From a beta proteobacterium AAP65 (GTDB lineage: Bacteria; Pseudomonadota; Gammaproteobacteria; Burkholderiales; Burkholderiaceae_C): a DNA stretch of 64,000 nucleotides. How positions within the stretch are numbered: position 1 is the stretch's first letter; the number at the start of each line of letters is the position of its first letter. Below the pieces are notes generated by a model, which was given only the letters and a program-made list of their open reading frames with translations, was not told the origin of the DNA and ran no database searches. The position numbers and the translations under genes were made by a program. Positions 48,180 through 57,169 of this stretch are shown here, in pieces. The stretch covers positions 62,001 through 126,000 of the forward strand of contig LJHW01000004.1 of NCBI GenBank assembly GCA_001295865.1. Direction: 5' to 3'.

Positions 48180-49382
48180 TTACAGCGCTTCGATGATGCC
48201 GGCAGCGCCCTGCCCCATGCCCACGCACATCGTCACCATGCCGTACTTCAGCTGGTGGCGGCGCAGCGCGTGCACCACGGTCGCGGCGCGGATGGCACCG
48301 GTGGCGCCCAGCGGGTGGCCCAGCGCAATGGCACCGCCCATGGGGTTGACCTTGGACGGGTCCAGGCCCACGGTGTTGATGACGGCCAGGGCCTGCGCGG
48401 CAAAGGCTTCGTTCAGCTCGAACCAGCCGATGTCCGACAGGCTCAGACCGGCGTATTTCAGCGCGGCGGGGATGGCCTCGATGGGGCCGATGCCCATGAT
48501 TTCGGGCGCCACGCCACGCGAGGCGTAGCTGACAAAACGCGCCAGCGGCTTGAGGTCGAACTGCTTGATGGCCTTTTCGCTGGCCAGAATCAAGGCACCC
48601 GCACCGTCGCTGGTCTGGCTGCTGTTGCCGGCCGTCACGCTGCCCTTGGCGGCGAAGACCGGGCGCAGCTTGGCCAGGCCTTCCAGCGAGGTGTCGGGCC
48701 GCGCGCCTTCGTCCAGGTTCACGGTGCGCGTCTTCGTGCTCACCTCACCCGTGGCCAGGTTCGGAAAACGCTCGACGATGTCAACGGGCGTCATCTCGGC
48801 AGAGAACTCGCCGGCAGCTTGCGCCTTCAGCGCCTTCTGGTGCGAGGCCAGCGCGAACGCGTCCTGGTCTTCGCGCGAGACCTTCCACTGCGCCGCCACC
48901 TTCTCGGCCGTCAGGCCCATGCCGTAGGCGATGCCGACGTTTTCGTCGCGGGCAAACACTTCCGGGTTGAAGCTGGGCTTGTTGCCGCCCATGGGCACCA
49001 TGCTCATGCTCTCGGCACCGCCGGCGATCATCACGTCGGCTTCGCCCACGCGGATGCGGTCGGCCGCCATCTGCAGCGCGGTCAGGCCGCTGGCGCAGAA
49101 GCGGTTCACCGTCACACCGCCCACCGAATGAGGCAGGCCGGCCAGCACCATGGCGGCGCGCGCCATGTTCATGCCCTGCTCGCCCTCGGGGAAGCTGCAG
49201 CCGATGATGGCGTCTTCGATGGCCTTGGGATCGAGATTGGGCACCTGGGCCAGCGCGCTGCGCACGGCCGCCACCAGCAGGTCGTCGGGCCGCGTGTTGC
49301 GGAAATAGCCGCGGCCGCTCTTGCCGATGGGCGTGCGCGTGGCGGCGACGATGTAGGCGTCTTGAACTTGTTTGCTGCTCAT
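48180..49382 (-). CDS. fadA: Acetyl-CoA C-acyltransferase (thiolase)
   Basis: The 3-ketoacyl-CoA thiolase of beta-oxidation, with 400 residues. The nucleophile Cys96 is in TVNRFCASGL, the second Cys is in MCVGMGQGAAG near the C-terminus, and the His is in GHPLGATGAIRA. ELNEAFAAQALAV is also typical. It lies 17 nt from the FadB-type gene and 24 nt from enoyl-CoA hydratase. Confidence 0.94.
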   Translation of the reverse strand: MSSKQVQDAYIVAATRTPIGKSGRGYFRNTRPDDLLVAAVRSALAQVPNLDPKAIEDAIIGCSFPEGEQGMNMARAAMVLAGLPHSVGGVTVNRFCASGLTALQMAADRIRVGEADVMIAGGAESMSMVPMGGNKPSFNPEVFARDENVGIAYGMGLTAEKVAAQWKVSREDQDAFALASHQKALKAQAAGEFSAEMTPVDIVERFPNLATGEVSTKTRTVNLDEGARPDTSLEGLAKLRPVFAAKGSVTAGNSSQTSDGAGALILASEKAIKQFDLKPLARFVSYASRGVAPEIMGIGPIEAIPAALKYAGLSLSDIGWFELNEAFAAQALAVINTVGLDPSKVNPMGGAIALGHPLGATGAIRAATVVHALRRHQLKYGMVTMCVGMGQGAAGIIEAL

Positions 49383-49399
49383 GATGTGAAGTCCTTCGC

Positions 49400-51784
49400 T
49401 CAGTTGCGCACCGGCTTGCCGGTCTGCAGCATGCCCATGATCCGCTCTTGCGACTTGGGGTGTTCCAGCAGGCTGCAGAAGCGACTGCGCTCCATGGCCA
49501 TCAAGTATTCCTCGCTCACAAGGCTGCCGGCGTCGACATCACCGCCGCACACCACTTGGGCGATCAGCGTGCTGATGTGGAAGTCGTGCGCGCTGATGAA
49601 GCCACCGTCGCGCATGTTGGCCAGCTGGCCCATGATGGTGGCGACGGCACTGCGGCCGGCCACCGGGAACAGCGCCTTGTGCGGCGGGCGGTAGCCGCTG
49701 TCGAACATGGCCTTGGCCTGCGTGCTGGCCACGAACAGCAGCTCGTCCTTGTGCGGCACAACGATGTCGGTGTCCAGCAGGTAGCCCAGCTTGCGCGATT
49801 CGATGGCGCTGGTGCCCACCTTGGCCATCGCGGCATTGGTGAAGCCGTCGGTGGCGAACTTCATGATGTCGGCATTCGCGTTGCCCGCAGCCGCCATCTC
49901 GGCCGCGCGGCGTGCGATGTAGGTCAGGCCGCCACCGCCCGGGATCAGGCCCACGCCCACTTCCACCAGGCCGACATAGGTTTCCATCGCGGCCACGCGG
50001 CGCGCGCAGTGCAGCGCGATCTCGCAGCCACCGCCGAGAGCGATGCCGCGCATCGCGGCCACCACCGGCACCTGCGCGTAGCGCATGCGCAGCAGCGCCG
50101 TCTGCAGCTGCAGGATGACCGGGGCGATGCCCTTCGCACCTTCCTTCATGAAGACGGGCAGCGTCTGCTCCAGGTTGGCGCCGGCACTGAACACATCATC
50201 GGGCGACCAGATCACCAGGCCCTTGTAGCTGCTCTCGGCCAGCTCCACGGCCTTGTGCAGGCCTTCGACCACGCCCGTGCCGATGAGGTGCAGCTTGCTG
50301 GTGATGCTGAGGATGAGCACCTCGCCGTCCAGCGTCCAGACGCGCGCTTCGTCGTTCTTGAAAACTTCGGTACCGCTGCTCAGCGGCGCCACCGCGCCGG
50401 CGCCCAGCACGCTCTCGGGGAAGTGCTGCCGCTGGTAGACGGCCAGGCTGCTGCCCGGCACGTAGCTGCCCTTGGTGGGGCTCCAGCTGCCTTCGGGCGT
50501 GTGCACGCCAGTGCGGCCGTCAAACACCCAGGCCGGCAGCGGCGCGCTGCTCAGCGCCTTGCCGGCTTCGATGTCTTCCTTCACCCAGCCGGCCACCTGC
50601 TGCCAGCCGGCGTCTTGCCACAGCTCGAAGGGGCCCTGCTTCATGCCGAAGCCCCAGCGCATCGCGAAATCGACGTCGCGCGCCGTGTCGGCGATGCTGC
50701 CCAGGTGCACGGCGGCGTAGTGGAAGGCGTTGCGGTGGATGGCCCACAGGAACTGCGCCTGCGGGTTGCTGCTTTCGCGCAGCAGCTTCAGGCGCTCGGC
50801 CGCAGGCTTCTTCAGCATGCGCTCGACGATGGGCTCGGCCTTGCCGCCGGCCGGCACGTAATCGGCCTTGGCCGGGTCCAGACGCAGGATGTCCTTGCCC
50901 ACCTTCTTGTAGAAGCCGGCGCCGGCCTTCTGGCCCAGGGCGCCCTTCTCGATCAGCGCCTTCAGCACGGCAGGCGTGCTGTAGCTGGGGAAGAAGGGGT
51001 CGTCAGCCAGGTTGTCCTGCAGCGTCTTGATGACGTGGGCCATGGTGTCCAGGCCCACCACGTCGGCGGTGCGGAAGGTGCCGCTGCTGGCGCGGCCCAG
51101 CTTCTTGCCGGTGAGGTCGTCGACGACGTCGTACGAGAGGCCGTAGTTCTCGGCTTCCTTGATCGTCGCCAGCATGCCGGCGATGCCCACGCGGTTGGCG
51201 ATGAAGTTCGGCGTGTCTTTCGCGCGCACCACGCTCTTGCCCAGCGCGCTGGTGACGAAGGCTTCCAGCTGGTCCAGCACTTCGGGCATCGTGGCCGGGG
51301 TGTTGATCAGCTCCACCAGCGCCATGTAGCGCGGCGGGTTGAAGAAATGGATGCCGCAGAAGCGCGGTTGGATGCTCTCGGGCAGCACCTCGCTGAGCTT
51401 GGTGATGCTCAGGCCCGAGGTGTTGCTGGCCACGATCGCGTGCGGCGCGAGGCTGCCGGCGATCTTCTGGTACAGGTCCAGCTTCCAGTCCATGCGCTCG
51501 GCGATGGCCTCGATGACGAGGTCGCATTCACCGAGCAGCGCCAAGTGCTCTTCGTAGTTGGCGGCCTGGATGCGCGCGGCATCTTCCGGCACGCCCAGCG
51601 GCGCGGGCTTGAGTTTCTTCAGGCCTTCGATGGCCTTGGTGACGATGCCGTTCTTGGGCCCTTCTTTCGCAGGCAGGTCGAACAGGACGACAGGCACTTT
51701 GCAGTTCACCAGATGGGCGGCGATCTGCGCGCCCATCACGCCGGCGCCGAGCACGGCGACCTTGCGGACTTGGAATCGGTTCAC
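49400..51784 (-). CDS. 3-hydroxyacyl-CoA dehydrogenase/enoyl-CoA hydratase fusion
   Basis: A 794-residue bifunctional beta-oxidation enzyme. The NAD-binding motif VAVLGAGVMGAQIAAH opens the N-terminal dehydrogenase, with SNTSGLSITKL and FFNPPRYMALVELI. The crotonase domain is C-terminal (APVILQLQTALLRMRYAQVPVVAAMRG). This dehydrogenase-first order is like FadN, the reverse of E. coli FadB. It forms a functional pair with the thiolase just downstream. Confidence 0.92.
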   Translation of the reverse strand: MNRFQVRKVAVLGAGVMGAQIAAHLVNCKVPVVLFDLPAKEGPKNGIVTKAIEGLKKLKPAPLGVPEDAARIQAANYEEHLALLGECDLVIEAIAERMDWKLDLYQKIAGSLAPHAIVASNTSGLSITKLSEVLPESIQPRFCGIHFFNPPRYMALVELINTPATMPEVLDQLEAFVTSALGKSVVRAKDTPNFIANRVGIAGMLATIKEAENYGLSYDVVDDLTGKKLGRASSGTFRTADVVGLDTMAHVIKTLQDNLADDPFFPSYSTPAVLKALIEKGALGQKAGAGFYKKVGKDILRLDPAKADYVPAGGKAEPIVERMLKKPAAERLKLLRESSNPQAQFLWAIHRNAFHYAAVHLGSIADTARDVDFAMRWGFGMKQGPFELWQDAGWQQVAGWVKEDIEAGKALSSAPLPAWVFDGRTGVHTPEGSWSPTKGSYVPGSSLAVYQRQHFPESVLGAGAVAPLSSGTEVFKNDEARVWTLDGEVLILSITSKLHLIGTGVVEGLHKAVELAESSYKGLVIWSPDDVFSAGANLEQTLPVFMKEGAKGIAPVILQLQTALLRMRYAQVPVVAAMRGIALGGGCEIALHCARRVAAMETYVGLVEVGVGLIPGGGGLTYIARRAAEMAAAGNANADIMKFATDGFTNAAMAKVGTSAIESRKLGYLLDTDIVVPHKDELLFVASTQAKAMFDSGYRPPHKALFPVAGRSAVATIMGQLANMRDGGFISAHDFHISTLIAQVVCGGDVDAGSLVSEEYLMAMERSRFCSLLEHPKSQERIMGMLQTGKPVRN

Positions 51785-51808
51785 GTTGTTTCCTTCACTG
51801 AATGGGGT

Positions 51809-52249
51809 TCACTCGACCCGTTGCCAGGTCTGGTTGCGGTAGAGGAAGCCGATGAAGCCGCGCACCTCCAGCGTCTTGCCGCCGTCCTTGAGCGTCAGGC
51901 GCACCTTGTAGGTCTTGCCGTTGTTGGGGTCGAGGATCTGGCCCCCGTCCCAATAGGGCTCGTCGCTGTGCTTCTTCACGCCGGTGATGATCTGCATGCC
52001 CACCACCGGCTGGTCCTTGCGCGCATCGGTGCACTTGTCGCACTTGGCATCGGCCTTGGCAGGGTCGAGCAGCTTCTCGATCTTGCCGCTGACCGCGCCG
52101 CCGCTCTCGGTGATGCGCACCAGCGACTTTTCCTGCTTGGTGTCGTCGTCGATGGTCTTCCACAGGCCCACGGGTGAGGCCTGGGCGAACACGCTGCCGC
52201 TGAACGCGCAAGTCGTGGCCAGCAGGGCGGTGATCAGCAGCTTCTTCAT
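51809..52249 (-). CDS. DUF2147 secreted protein
   Basis: A 146-residue protein with a signal peptide (cleaved near VFAQA, residue ~23). The DUF2147 domain has SPVGLWKTIDDDT, the CDKCTD pair and GGQILDPNNGKTYKVRL. Family members are periplasmic and of unknown activity, and often sit with acyl-CoA metabolism genes in this order. It lies between the FadB-type and acyl-CoA dehydrogenase genes on the same strand. Confidence 0.88.
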   Translation of the reverse strand: MKKLLITALLATTCAFSGSVFAQASPVGLWKTIDDDTKQEKSLVRITESGGAVSGKIEKLLDPAKADAKCDKCTDARKDQPVVGMQIITGVKKHSDEPYWDGGQILDPNNGKTYKVRLTLKDGGKTLEVRGFIGFLYRNQTWQRVE

Positions 52250-52287
52250 CGTCTTGTCTCCGTGTCGTTGTTGAAGGGCAGGAACGG

Positions 52288-54087
52288 TCAGAACAGCGCT
52301 TCGTCCATGGCCATCAGCGGCGCCACGCCAGTGCGGGCGCTGCGCATCAGGCCCGCCGTTTCGGGCAGCAGCTTGGTGAAGTAGAAACGCGCCGTGTGCA
52401 GCTTGGCCGTGTAGAACGGGTCGCCGCTGTTCTGCTTGGCCAGCGCGATCTTGGCGCTGCGCGCGAAGAAGTAGGCGAAGACCAGGTGGCCCACCACACG
52501 CAGGTAGTCCACCGCCGCGCCGCCCACTTCGTCGGCATTGCCGAAGGCCTTCATGCCCAGCTCGGTGGTGAGCTTGGTGACCTTGTCGCCCAGTTCGGCC
52601 AGCGGGTTCACGAACTCCTGCAAAGCCTCGTTGGTGCCTTCTTCTTCCACGAACTCGGCGATCAGCTTGCCGAACTTCTTCAGCTTGGCCCCGTTGTCGC
52701 CCAGCACCTTGCGGCCCAGCAGGTCCAGGCTCTGGATGGTGTTGGTGCCCTCGTAGATCATGTTGATGCGCGCATCGCGCACGTACTGCTCCACGCCCCA
52801 TTCCTTGATGTAGCCGTGGCCGCCGAAGACCTGCATGCAATGGCTGGTGGCGATCCAGGCGTTGTCGGTGAGGAAGGCCTTGACGATGGGCGTGAGCAGG
52901 GCCACCTGGTCGGCGCAGTCCTTGCGCTCGTCTTCATCGTCGGTGTTGAGCTCGCGGTCGATCAGCAGCGCGATGTAGATGGCCAGCGCGCGGCCGCCTT
53001 CGGCATAGGCGCGCGCGGTCAGCAGCATCTTGCGCACATCGGGGTGCACGATGATGGTGTCGGCCGGCTGGTCAGGGTGCTTGGGGCCGCTCAGCGAACG
53101 CATCTGGCGGCGGTCTTTCGCGTAGGCCACGGCGTTCTGGTAGGCCACTTCCGTCAGGCCCAGACCCTGGTTGCCCACGCCGAGGCGGGCCGCGTTCATC
53201 ATCACGAACATCGCGGCCAGGCCCTTGTGCGGCGCGCCCACCAGCGTGCCTTCGGCACCGTCCAGCATCATCTGGCAGGTGGCGCTGCCGTTGATGCCCA
53301 TCTTGTGCTCGATGGCGCTGCAGAAGATGGGGTTGCGCTCGCCCAGGCTGCCATCGGCCTGGATCTTGAACTTGGGCACCACGAAGAGGCTGATGCCCTT
53401 GCTGCCCACGGGCGCGTCGGGCAGGCGGGCCAGCACCAGGTGCACGATGTTGTCGGCCAGGTCGTGTTCACCGGCGCTGATGAAGATCTTCTGGCCGGTG
53501 AGCTTGTAGGTGCCTTCCGGCGCGCCGGCCACGGGCTCGGCCTTGGTGCGCAGCAGGCCGAGGTCGGTGCCGCAATGCGGCTCGGTCAGACACATCGTGC
53601 CGGTCCACTCGCCGCTGGTCAGCTTGGGCAGGTAGAGCTGCTTCTGCGCTTCGGTGCCGTGGGCGTGCAGGCATTCCAGGGCGCCATGGCTGAGGCCCGG
53701 GTACATGGTCCAGGCCTGGTTGGCGCTGTTGAGCATCTCGTAGAAGCACTGGTTCACCACGATGGGCAGGCCCTGGCCGCCATAGGCCGGCTCGATGGCC
53801 AGCGCGGGCCAGCCGCCTTCCACGTACTTGGCGTAGGCCTCCTTGAAGCCCGTGGGCGCCTTCACGCTGTGCGTGGTCTTGTCGTGCGTGCAGCCTTCGC
53901 GGTCGCCGCTCTGGTTCAGCGGGAAGATCACCTCGGCGGCGAACTTGCCACCTTCTTCCAGCACCGCGTTGATGGTATCGGCGTCGATCTCGGCGTGCGC
54001 CGGCAGCATCTTCAGTTCGTCGGTGACGTTCAGCAGCTCGTGCAGCACGAATTGCATGTCGCGCAGCGGCGGGGTGTAGACGGCCAT
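52288..54087 (-). CDS. Acyl-CoA dehydrogenase (long form)
   Basis: An FAD-dependent dehydrogenase of 599 residues from ATG 54087 (CAGGAG upstream). It has the extended architecture of the DmdC/AidB-like long acyl-CoA dehydrogenases with an extra C-terminal domain. Conserved text includes TGTMCLTEPHCGTDLGLLRT and MQVFGGHGYIKEWGVEQYVRDARI, and the catalytic Glu of MIYEGTN. It catalyses the first step of beta-oxidation. A chain-length preference cannot be read from the sequence. Confidence 0.92.
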   Translation of the reverse strand: MAVYTPPLRDMQFVLHELLNVTDELKMLPAHAEIDADTINAVLEEGGKFAAEVIFPLNQSGDREGCTHDKTTHSVKAPTGFKEAYAKYVEGGWPALAIEPAYGGQGLPIVVNQCFYEMLNSANQAWTMYPGLSHGALECLHAHGTEAQKQLYLPKLTSGEWTGTMCLTEPHCGTDLGLLRTKAEPVAGAPEGTYKLTGQKIFISAGEHDLADNIVHLVLARLPDAPVGSKGISLFVVPKFKIQADGSLGERNPIFCSAIEHKMGINGSATCQMMLDGAEGTLVGAPHKGLAAMFVMMNAARLGVGNQGLGLTEVAYQNAVAYAKDRRQMRSLSGPKHPDQPADTIIVHPDVRKMLLTARAYAEGGRALAIYIALLIDRELNTDDEDERKDCADQVALLTPIVKAFLTDNAWIATSHCMQVFGGHGYIKEWGVEQYVRDARINMIYEGTNTIQSLDLLGRKVLGDNGAKLKKFGKLIAEFVEEEGTNEALQEFVNPLAELGDKVTKLTTELGMKAFGNADEVGGAAVDYLRVVGHLVFAYFFARSAKIALAKQNSGDPFYTAKLHTARFYFTKLLPETAGLMRSARTGVAPLMAMDEALF

Positions 54088-54145
54088 GGCAATACTCCTG
54101 AAGAGAAGGAAAGGAAATCGGAAACGGTGAAGGAAGGCCCGGCGC

Positions 54146-54850
54146 TCAGCGCTTGCTGCGTGCGCGTGCCGGCGGTGTTTCGGGTGCAACGCCCTGTTCT
54201 GCCGCGGGCGTGGCGTAATGCCCCAGCGTGCGCTCGAAACCGGCGCGCGCACGGTCCAGCGCGCCGGGGCTGCGCAGGAAACGCGCGTCGTGATGCAGCG
54301 CCAGGATGAGGCCGTGCAGCTCGAAGAGCATCTGCTCGGGGTCGGTGTCGGCGCGCAGCTGCCCGCCCTGCACGGCCAGGCGGATGGCGCGCGCCAGCGC
54401 CGCGTGCCAGGCACGCACCATGCTGGCCAGCGCGTCGCGCACGGGGCCGGGGCGGTCGTCGAACTCGACCGCGCCGCTGATGTAGATGCAGCCCGAGTCG
54501 AGCTCCACAGAGACGCGGCGGATCCAGCGCTCGAACAGCGCGCGCAGGCGCGGCAGGCCGCGCTCTTCCTTGATGGCGGGGAAAAAGACCTCGTCTTCGA
54601 ACCGCGCGTGGTACTCGCGGATGACGCTGATCTGCAGTTCTTCGCGCGAGCCGAAGTGCGCGAAGACGCCGCTCTTGCTCATCTGCGTGACTTCGGCCAG
54701 CGCGCCGATGGACAGACCTTCCAGCCCCATGTGCGAAGCCAGGCCGAGCGCAGCATCGAGAATCGCCGCACGGGTCTGCTGCCCCTTGTGCAAGGCGCGC
54801 GGGGCGGTGCGGGGCGCTTCGGCGGTGGCGGCTTCGGTGGGTGGGTTCAC
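54146..54850 (-). CDS. TetR-family regulator of the beta-oxidation genes
   Basis: A TetR regulator of 234 residues from GTG 54850 (first residues MNPPTEAATAEAP); starts further upstream would cross the operator palindrome. The N-terminal HTH (~30-75) reads TRAAILDAALGLASHMGLEG and MSKSGVFAHFGSREELQ. The ligand domain follows, with a basic tail (RARSKR). It lies 58 nt upstream of the acyl-CoA dehydrogenase on the same strand, so it probably represses fatty-acid genes in response to acyl-CoA. This is inference. Confidence 0.85.
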   Translation of the reverse strand: MNPPTEAATAEAPRTAPRALHKGQQTRAAILDAALGLASHMGLEGLSIGALAEVTQMSKSGVFAHFGSREELQISVIREYHARFEDEVFFPAIKEERGLPRLRALFERWIRRVSVELDSGCIYISGAVEFDDRPGPVRDALASMVRAWHAALARAIRLAVQGGQLRADTDPEQMLFELHGLILALHHDARFLRSPGALDRARAGFERTLGHYATPAAEQGVAPETPPARARSKR

Positions 54851-54867
54851 GTCATCGGCAAGAAATC

Positions 54868-54879
54868 GAACGACCGTTC
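54868..54879. promoter_or_regulatory. Probable TetR operator
   Basis: GAACGACCGTTC is a near-perfect inverted repeat (GAACG-AC-CGTTC), a form often bound by TetR-family fatty-acid regulators. It lies 17 nt upstream of the regulator's start codon. Confidence 0.6.
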
Positions 54880-55033
54880 TATTTTGCAGACTTCGTGTGA
54901 CAGTGCGGGAAGGATGCCGTGACTTTTTTAGGGGCGCTCTCCTAGAACCCGGGCCGGCCGAGCCCCGCTGCTGCGGGCCTGTGCCTGGCGGGCGCCTGCA
55001 GGCTGTCACGGTCTTGGTTTACGCTCAAGCCCC

Positions 55034-55591
55034 ATGGACGTGCTGCAGCTCGATATCTCGGGCCGCCCCCAAGCGTGGATCACATCGCGCGAAGCGGCGG
55101 TGCTGTACGCCAGCGACGCCGTCGCGTGGACGCTGGGGGATGCCTTTCAGGTGCTGCGTGGCGGCATGCAGAGGGCCACGGGCCTGCAGAGCCGCATCGA
55201 GCTGCACCCGATCGTGGCCGTGCGCGGCGCCATCCCCAGCCGCGCCTGGCGCCACACCCCGGCGCTCACGAACCAGAAGCTCTTCGTGCGCGACCGCGGC
55301 ATTTGCGCCTACTGCGGCGGTCACTTCCACTTCGACGAGCTCACGCGCGAGCACATCGTGCCGGTGTCGCGCGGCGGCGGCGACACCTGGATGAACTGCA
55401 TCACCGCCTGCCGCGCCTGCAACGGCCACAAGGGCAGCCGCCTGCCCGAAGAAGCGCGCATGACGCTGCTCTACCTGCCTTACGTGCCCAGCCTGCACGA
55501 AGACATGATCCTGCGCGGCAGGCGCATCGTGGCCGACCAGATGGAGTTCCTGCTCGCCAGCGTGCCGCGCAGCTCGCGCCTGCACGGCTGA
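55034..55591 (+). CDS. HNH endonuclease
   Basis: A 185-residue HNH nuclease. Zinc-binding Cys91 and Cys94 (CAYCGG), the catalytic His107 in EHIVPVSRGG, Asn121 in MNCITACRACN and the second pair Cys126/Cys129 form the complete motif, followed by GHKGSRLPEEA. Similar stand-alone HNH proteins are common in betaproteobacteria with no known role. No toxin or phage genes are near. It is divergent from the TetR gene. Confidence 0.9.
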   Translation: MDVLQLDISGRPQAWITSREAAVLYASDAVAWTLGDAFQVLRGGMQRATGLQSRIELHPIVAVRGAIPSRAWRHTPALTNQKLFVRDRGICAYCGGHFHFDELTREHIVPVSRGGGDTWMNCITACRACNGHKGSRLPEEARMTLLYLPYVPSLHEDMILRGRRIVADQMEFLLASVPRSSRLHG

Positions 55592-55599
55592 GCAGGCGT

Positions 55600-55626
55600 C
55601 AAGCCCCGCCCGGGCGGCGGGGCTTG
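55600..55626 (+). terminator. Hairpin after the HNH gene
   Basis: CAAGCCCCGCC-CGGGC-GGCGGGGCTTG is an 11-bp perfect stem just after the HNH stop, without a T run. The next ~150 nt to the lipoprotein gene hold no gene. Confidence 0.55.
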
Positions 55627-55777
55627 GGCCGGCGACGGCACTTCGTCGCGGCCGGTGGCGTTCCGTCGCTTCTTTACGCCGCGCCGCGGAACTTCGCTTG
55701 CCCGCGGCCCGTCCACAACGGCAAGATGCCCGCATCACGCCGCAGGCCCTGGCCTCGCGCCCCCCCGGAGAACCACC

Positions 55778-56290
55778 ATGCAACACCTCGCCACCCGCGC
55801 CGCCCTGCTGGCCACCGCCCTCGTGCTGGGCGCCTGCTCGACCACCAGCCCCGATGTCGTCAGCCGCAACGAAGCCCAGCGCCTGTCGACCGTGGTCGAC
55901 GCCGTGGTGCTGAATTCGCGGCCGGTGGTGGTGGAAGGCCAGCAAAGCGGCATCGGCGCCGCTGCCGGCAGCGTGGCGGGCGGCGTGGCCGGCTCGGGCG
56001 TGGGCGGCCGGCGTGAAGCCATGGTGGTGGGCGTGATCGGCGCCGTGGTGGGCGGTGTCATCGGCAACGCCGTGGAGCGCAGCACCACGCGCGAAGAAGC
56101 GGTGGAGATCCTGGTGCAGCTGAAAAACGGCGACCGCCGCTCGGTGGTGCAGGCCAAGGCCGCAGAAACCTTCAGCCCGGGCGACCCGGTCATCCTGGTG
56201 AGCACCGGCGGGCGTGTGCGTGTCACGCGTGCACCGGTGATCACCGCGCCGGCACCTCAGCCCGCCAAGGCCGCCGAACCCAGCCGCTGA
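55778..56290 (+). CDS. Glycine-zipper outer-membrane lipoprotein
   Basis: A 170-residue SlyB/Pcp-like (17 kDa surface antigen type) lipoprotein. The lipobox VLGAC gives Cys20. Two glycine-zipper membrane-like segments (GIGAAAGSVAGGVAGSGVGG and VVGVIGAVVGGVIGNAVE) are followed by a small beta domain with EEAVEILVQLKNGDRRSVVQ. GGAG precedes ATG 55778; the frame upstream is not signal-like. Confidence 0.88.
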   Translation: MQHLATRAALLATALVLGACSTTSPDVVSRNEAQRLSTVVDAVVLNSRPVVVEGQQSGIGAAAGSVAGGVAGSGVGGRREAMVVGVIGAVVGGVIGNAVERSTTREEAVEILVQLKNGDRRSVVQAKAAETFSPGDPVILVSTGGRVRVTRAPVITAPAPQPAKAAEPSR

Positions 56291-56300
56291 GCACAGCACC

Positions 56301-56321
56301 CCGCCGGCATCCTGCCGGCGG
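56301..56321. terminator. Hairpin between convergent genes
   Basis: CCGCCGGCA-TCC-TGCCGGCGG is a perfect 9-bp stem in the 36-nt gap between the lipoprotein and the REC-Hpt gene. Confidence 0.55.
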
Positions 56322-56326
56322 CCGCT

Positions 56327-57169
56327 TCATTCAGCCGCTGCGGCCAGGTCTTGCAGGGTTGCGCGCAGGGCCTGCCAGGCGTCTTGCGCCTGCGCCAGGC
56401 TGCCCGCGGCAGCGGCGCTTTCAACGGCACGCGCCCAGGCCGCGGCCCGCGTGTGCCCCAGCGTCGCCAGCACACTCTTCAGGCTGTGCGCCAACCGCCG
56501 CACGGCGGGCGCGTCGGCACGCGCCCAGGCGGCATCACCCTCGGCCCGATCGGCACCGAACTGCGGCAGGCAGCTCTGGCGGAAAGCATGGAAGAGCCCG
56601 GCATCGCCGCCGAAGTGGTTGGCGATGGCCCGGGCTTCATCGGCAGGCGCGGCGTGGCCGGGTGCGGGGGCATCACCGGCCGCCGGCCCAGGGACGGCCG
56701 CGGGGGTCGCATCGGCTTGAAGCTCGGCAGGCGCCTGCGCCGCGGGTGCCATGCGCGCAGCGCTGTTGGTCACCGCCTCCATCACCACGTCTTCCAGCGC
56801 CTTCAGCGACACCGGCTTGGACAACATGCGGTGCACGCCCAGACTCTGCAACTGCTGGCGCGTGGCAGCGTCGATGCCCGCACTGAAGGCCACCAGCTCG
56901 GCACCCTGACGCAGCGCGGGTTCTCGCGCCAGCCGCTGCAGCAACTCCAGGCCCGAAACACCGGGCATCATCAGGTCCGTGACGAGCACTTGCACCGGCC
57001 CCGTCTGCAGCAGCGCCAGCGCGGCAGCGCCGTCGGCGCAGCTCAGCAGTTCCAGCGGCAAGCCGTCGAGCGCGAGCGCCACCAGGCGCCGCACCGAAGC
57101 GTCGTCGTCCACCAGCAGCACGCGCGGCAGGCCGGCGGGCTGCGGCCCCTGCGCGGCCTCAGGCGGCAT
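56327..57169 (-). CDS. Receiver-Hpt phosphorelay protein
   Basis: A 280-residue protein from ATG 57169. A receiver domain (~15-135; acidic pair at 21-23, phospho-Asp65 in LVTDLMMPG, Lys118) is joined by an Ala/Pro-rich linker to a C-terminal Hpt domain (~175-275). His228 is in RLAHSLKSVLATLG, the Hpt phospho-site. It can both take and pass on phosphoryl groups. Its start overlaps the upstream HTH-REC gene by 11 nt. Confidence 0.88.
   Translation of the reverse strand: MPPEAAQGPQPAGLPRVLLVDDDASVRRLVALALDGLPLELLSCADGAAALALLQTGPVQVLVTDLMMPGVSGLELLQRLAREPALRQGAELVAFSAGIDAATRQQLQSLGVHRMLSKPVSLKALEDVVMEAVTNSAARMAPAAQAPAELQADATPAAVPGPAAGDAPAPGHAAPADEARAIANHFGGDAGLFHAFRQSCLPQFGADRAEGDAAWARADAPAVRRLAHSLKSVLATLGHTRAAAWARAVESAAAAGSLAQAQDAWQALRATLQDLAAAAE

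Noticed and set aside
55034-55591. HNH gene as part of a phage, defence or toxin system
   Set aside because: No methylase, immunity protein, integrase or defence gene is nearby, and its composition matches the chromosome.
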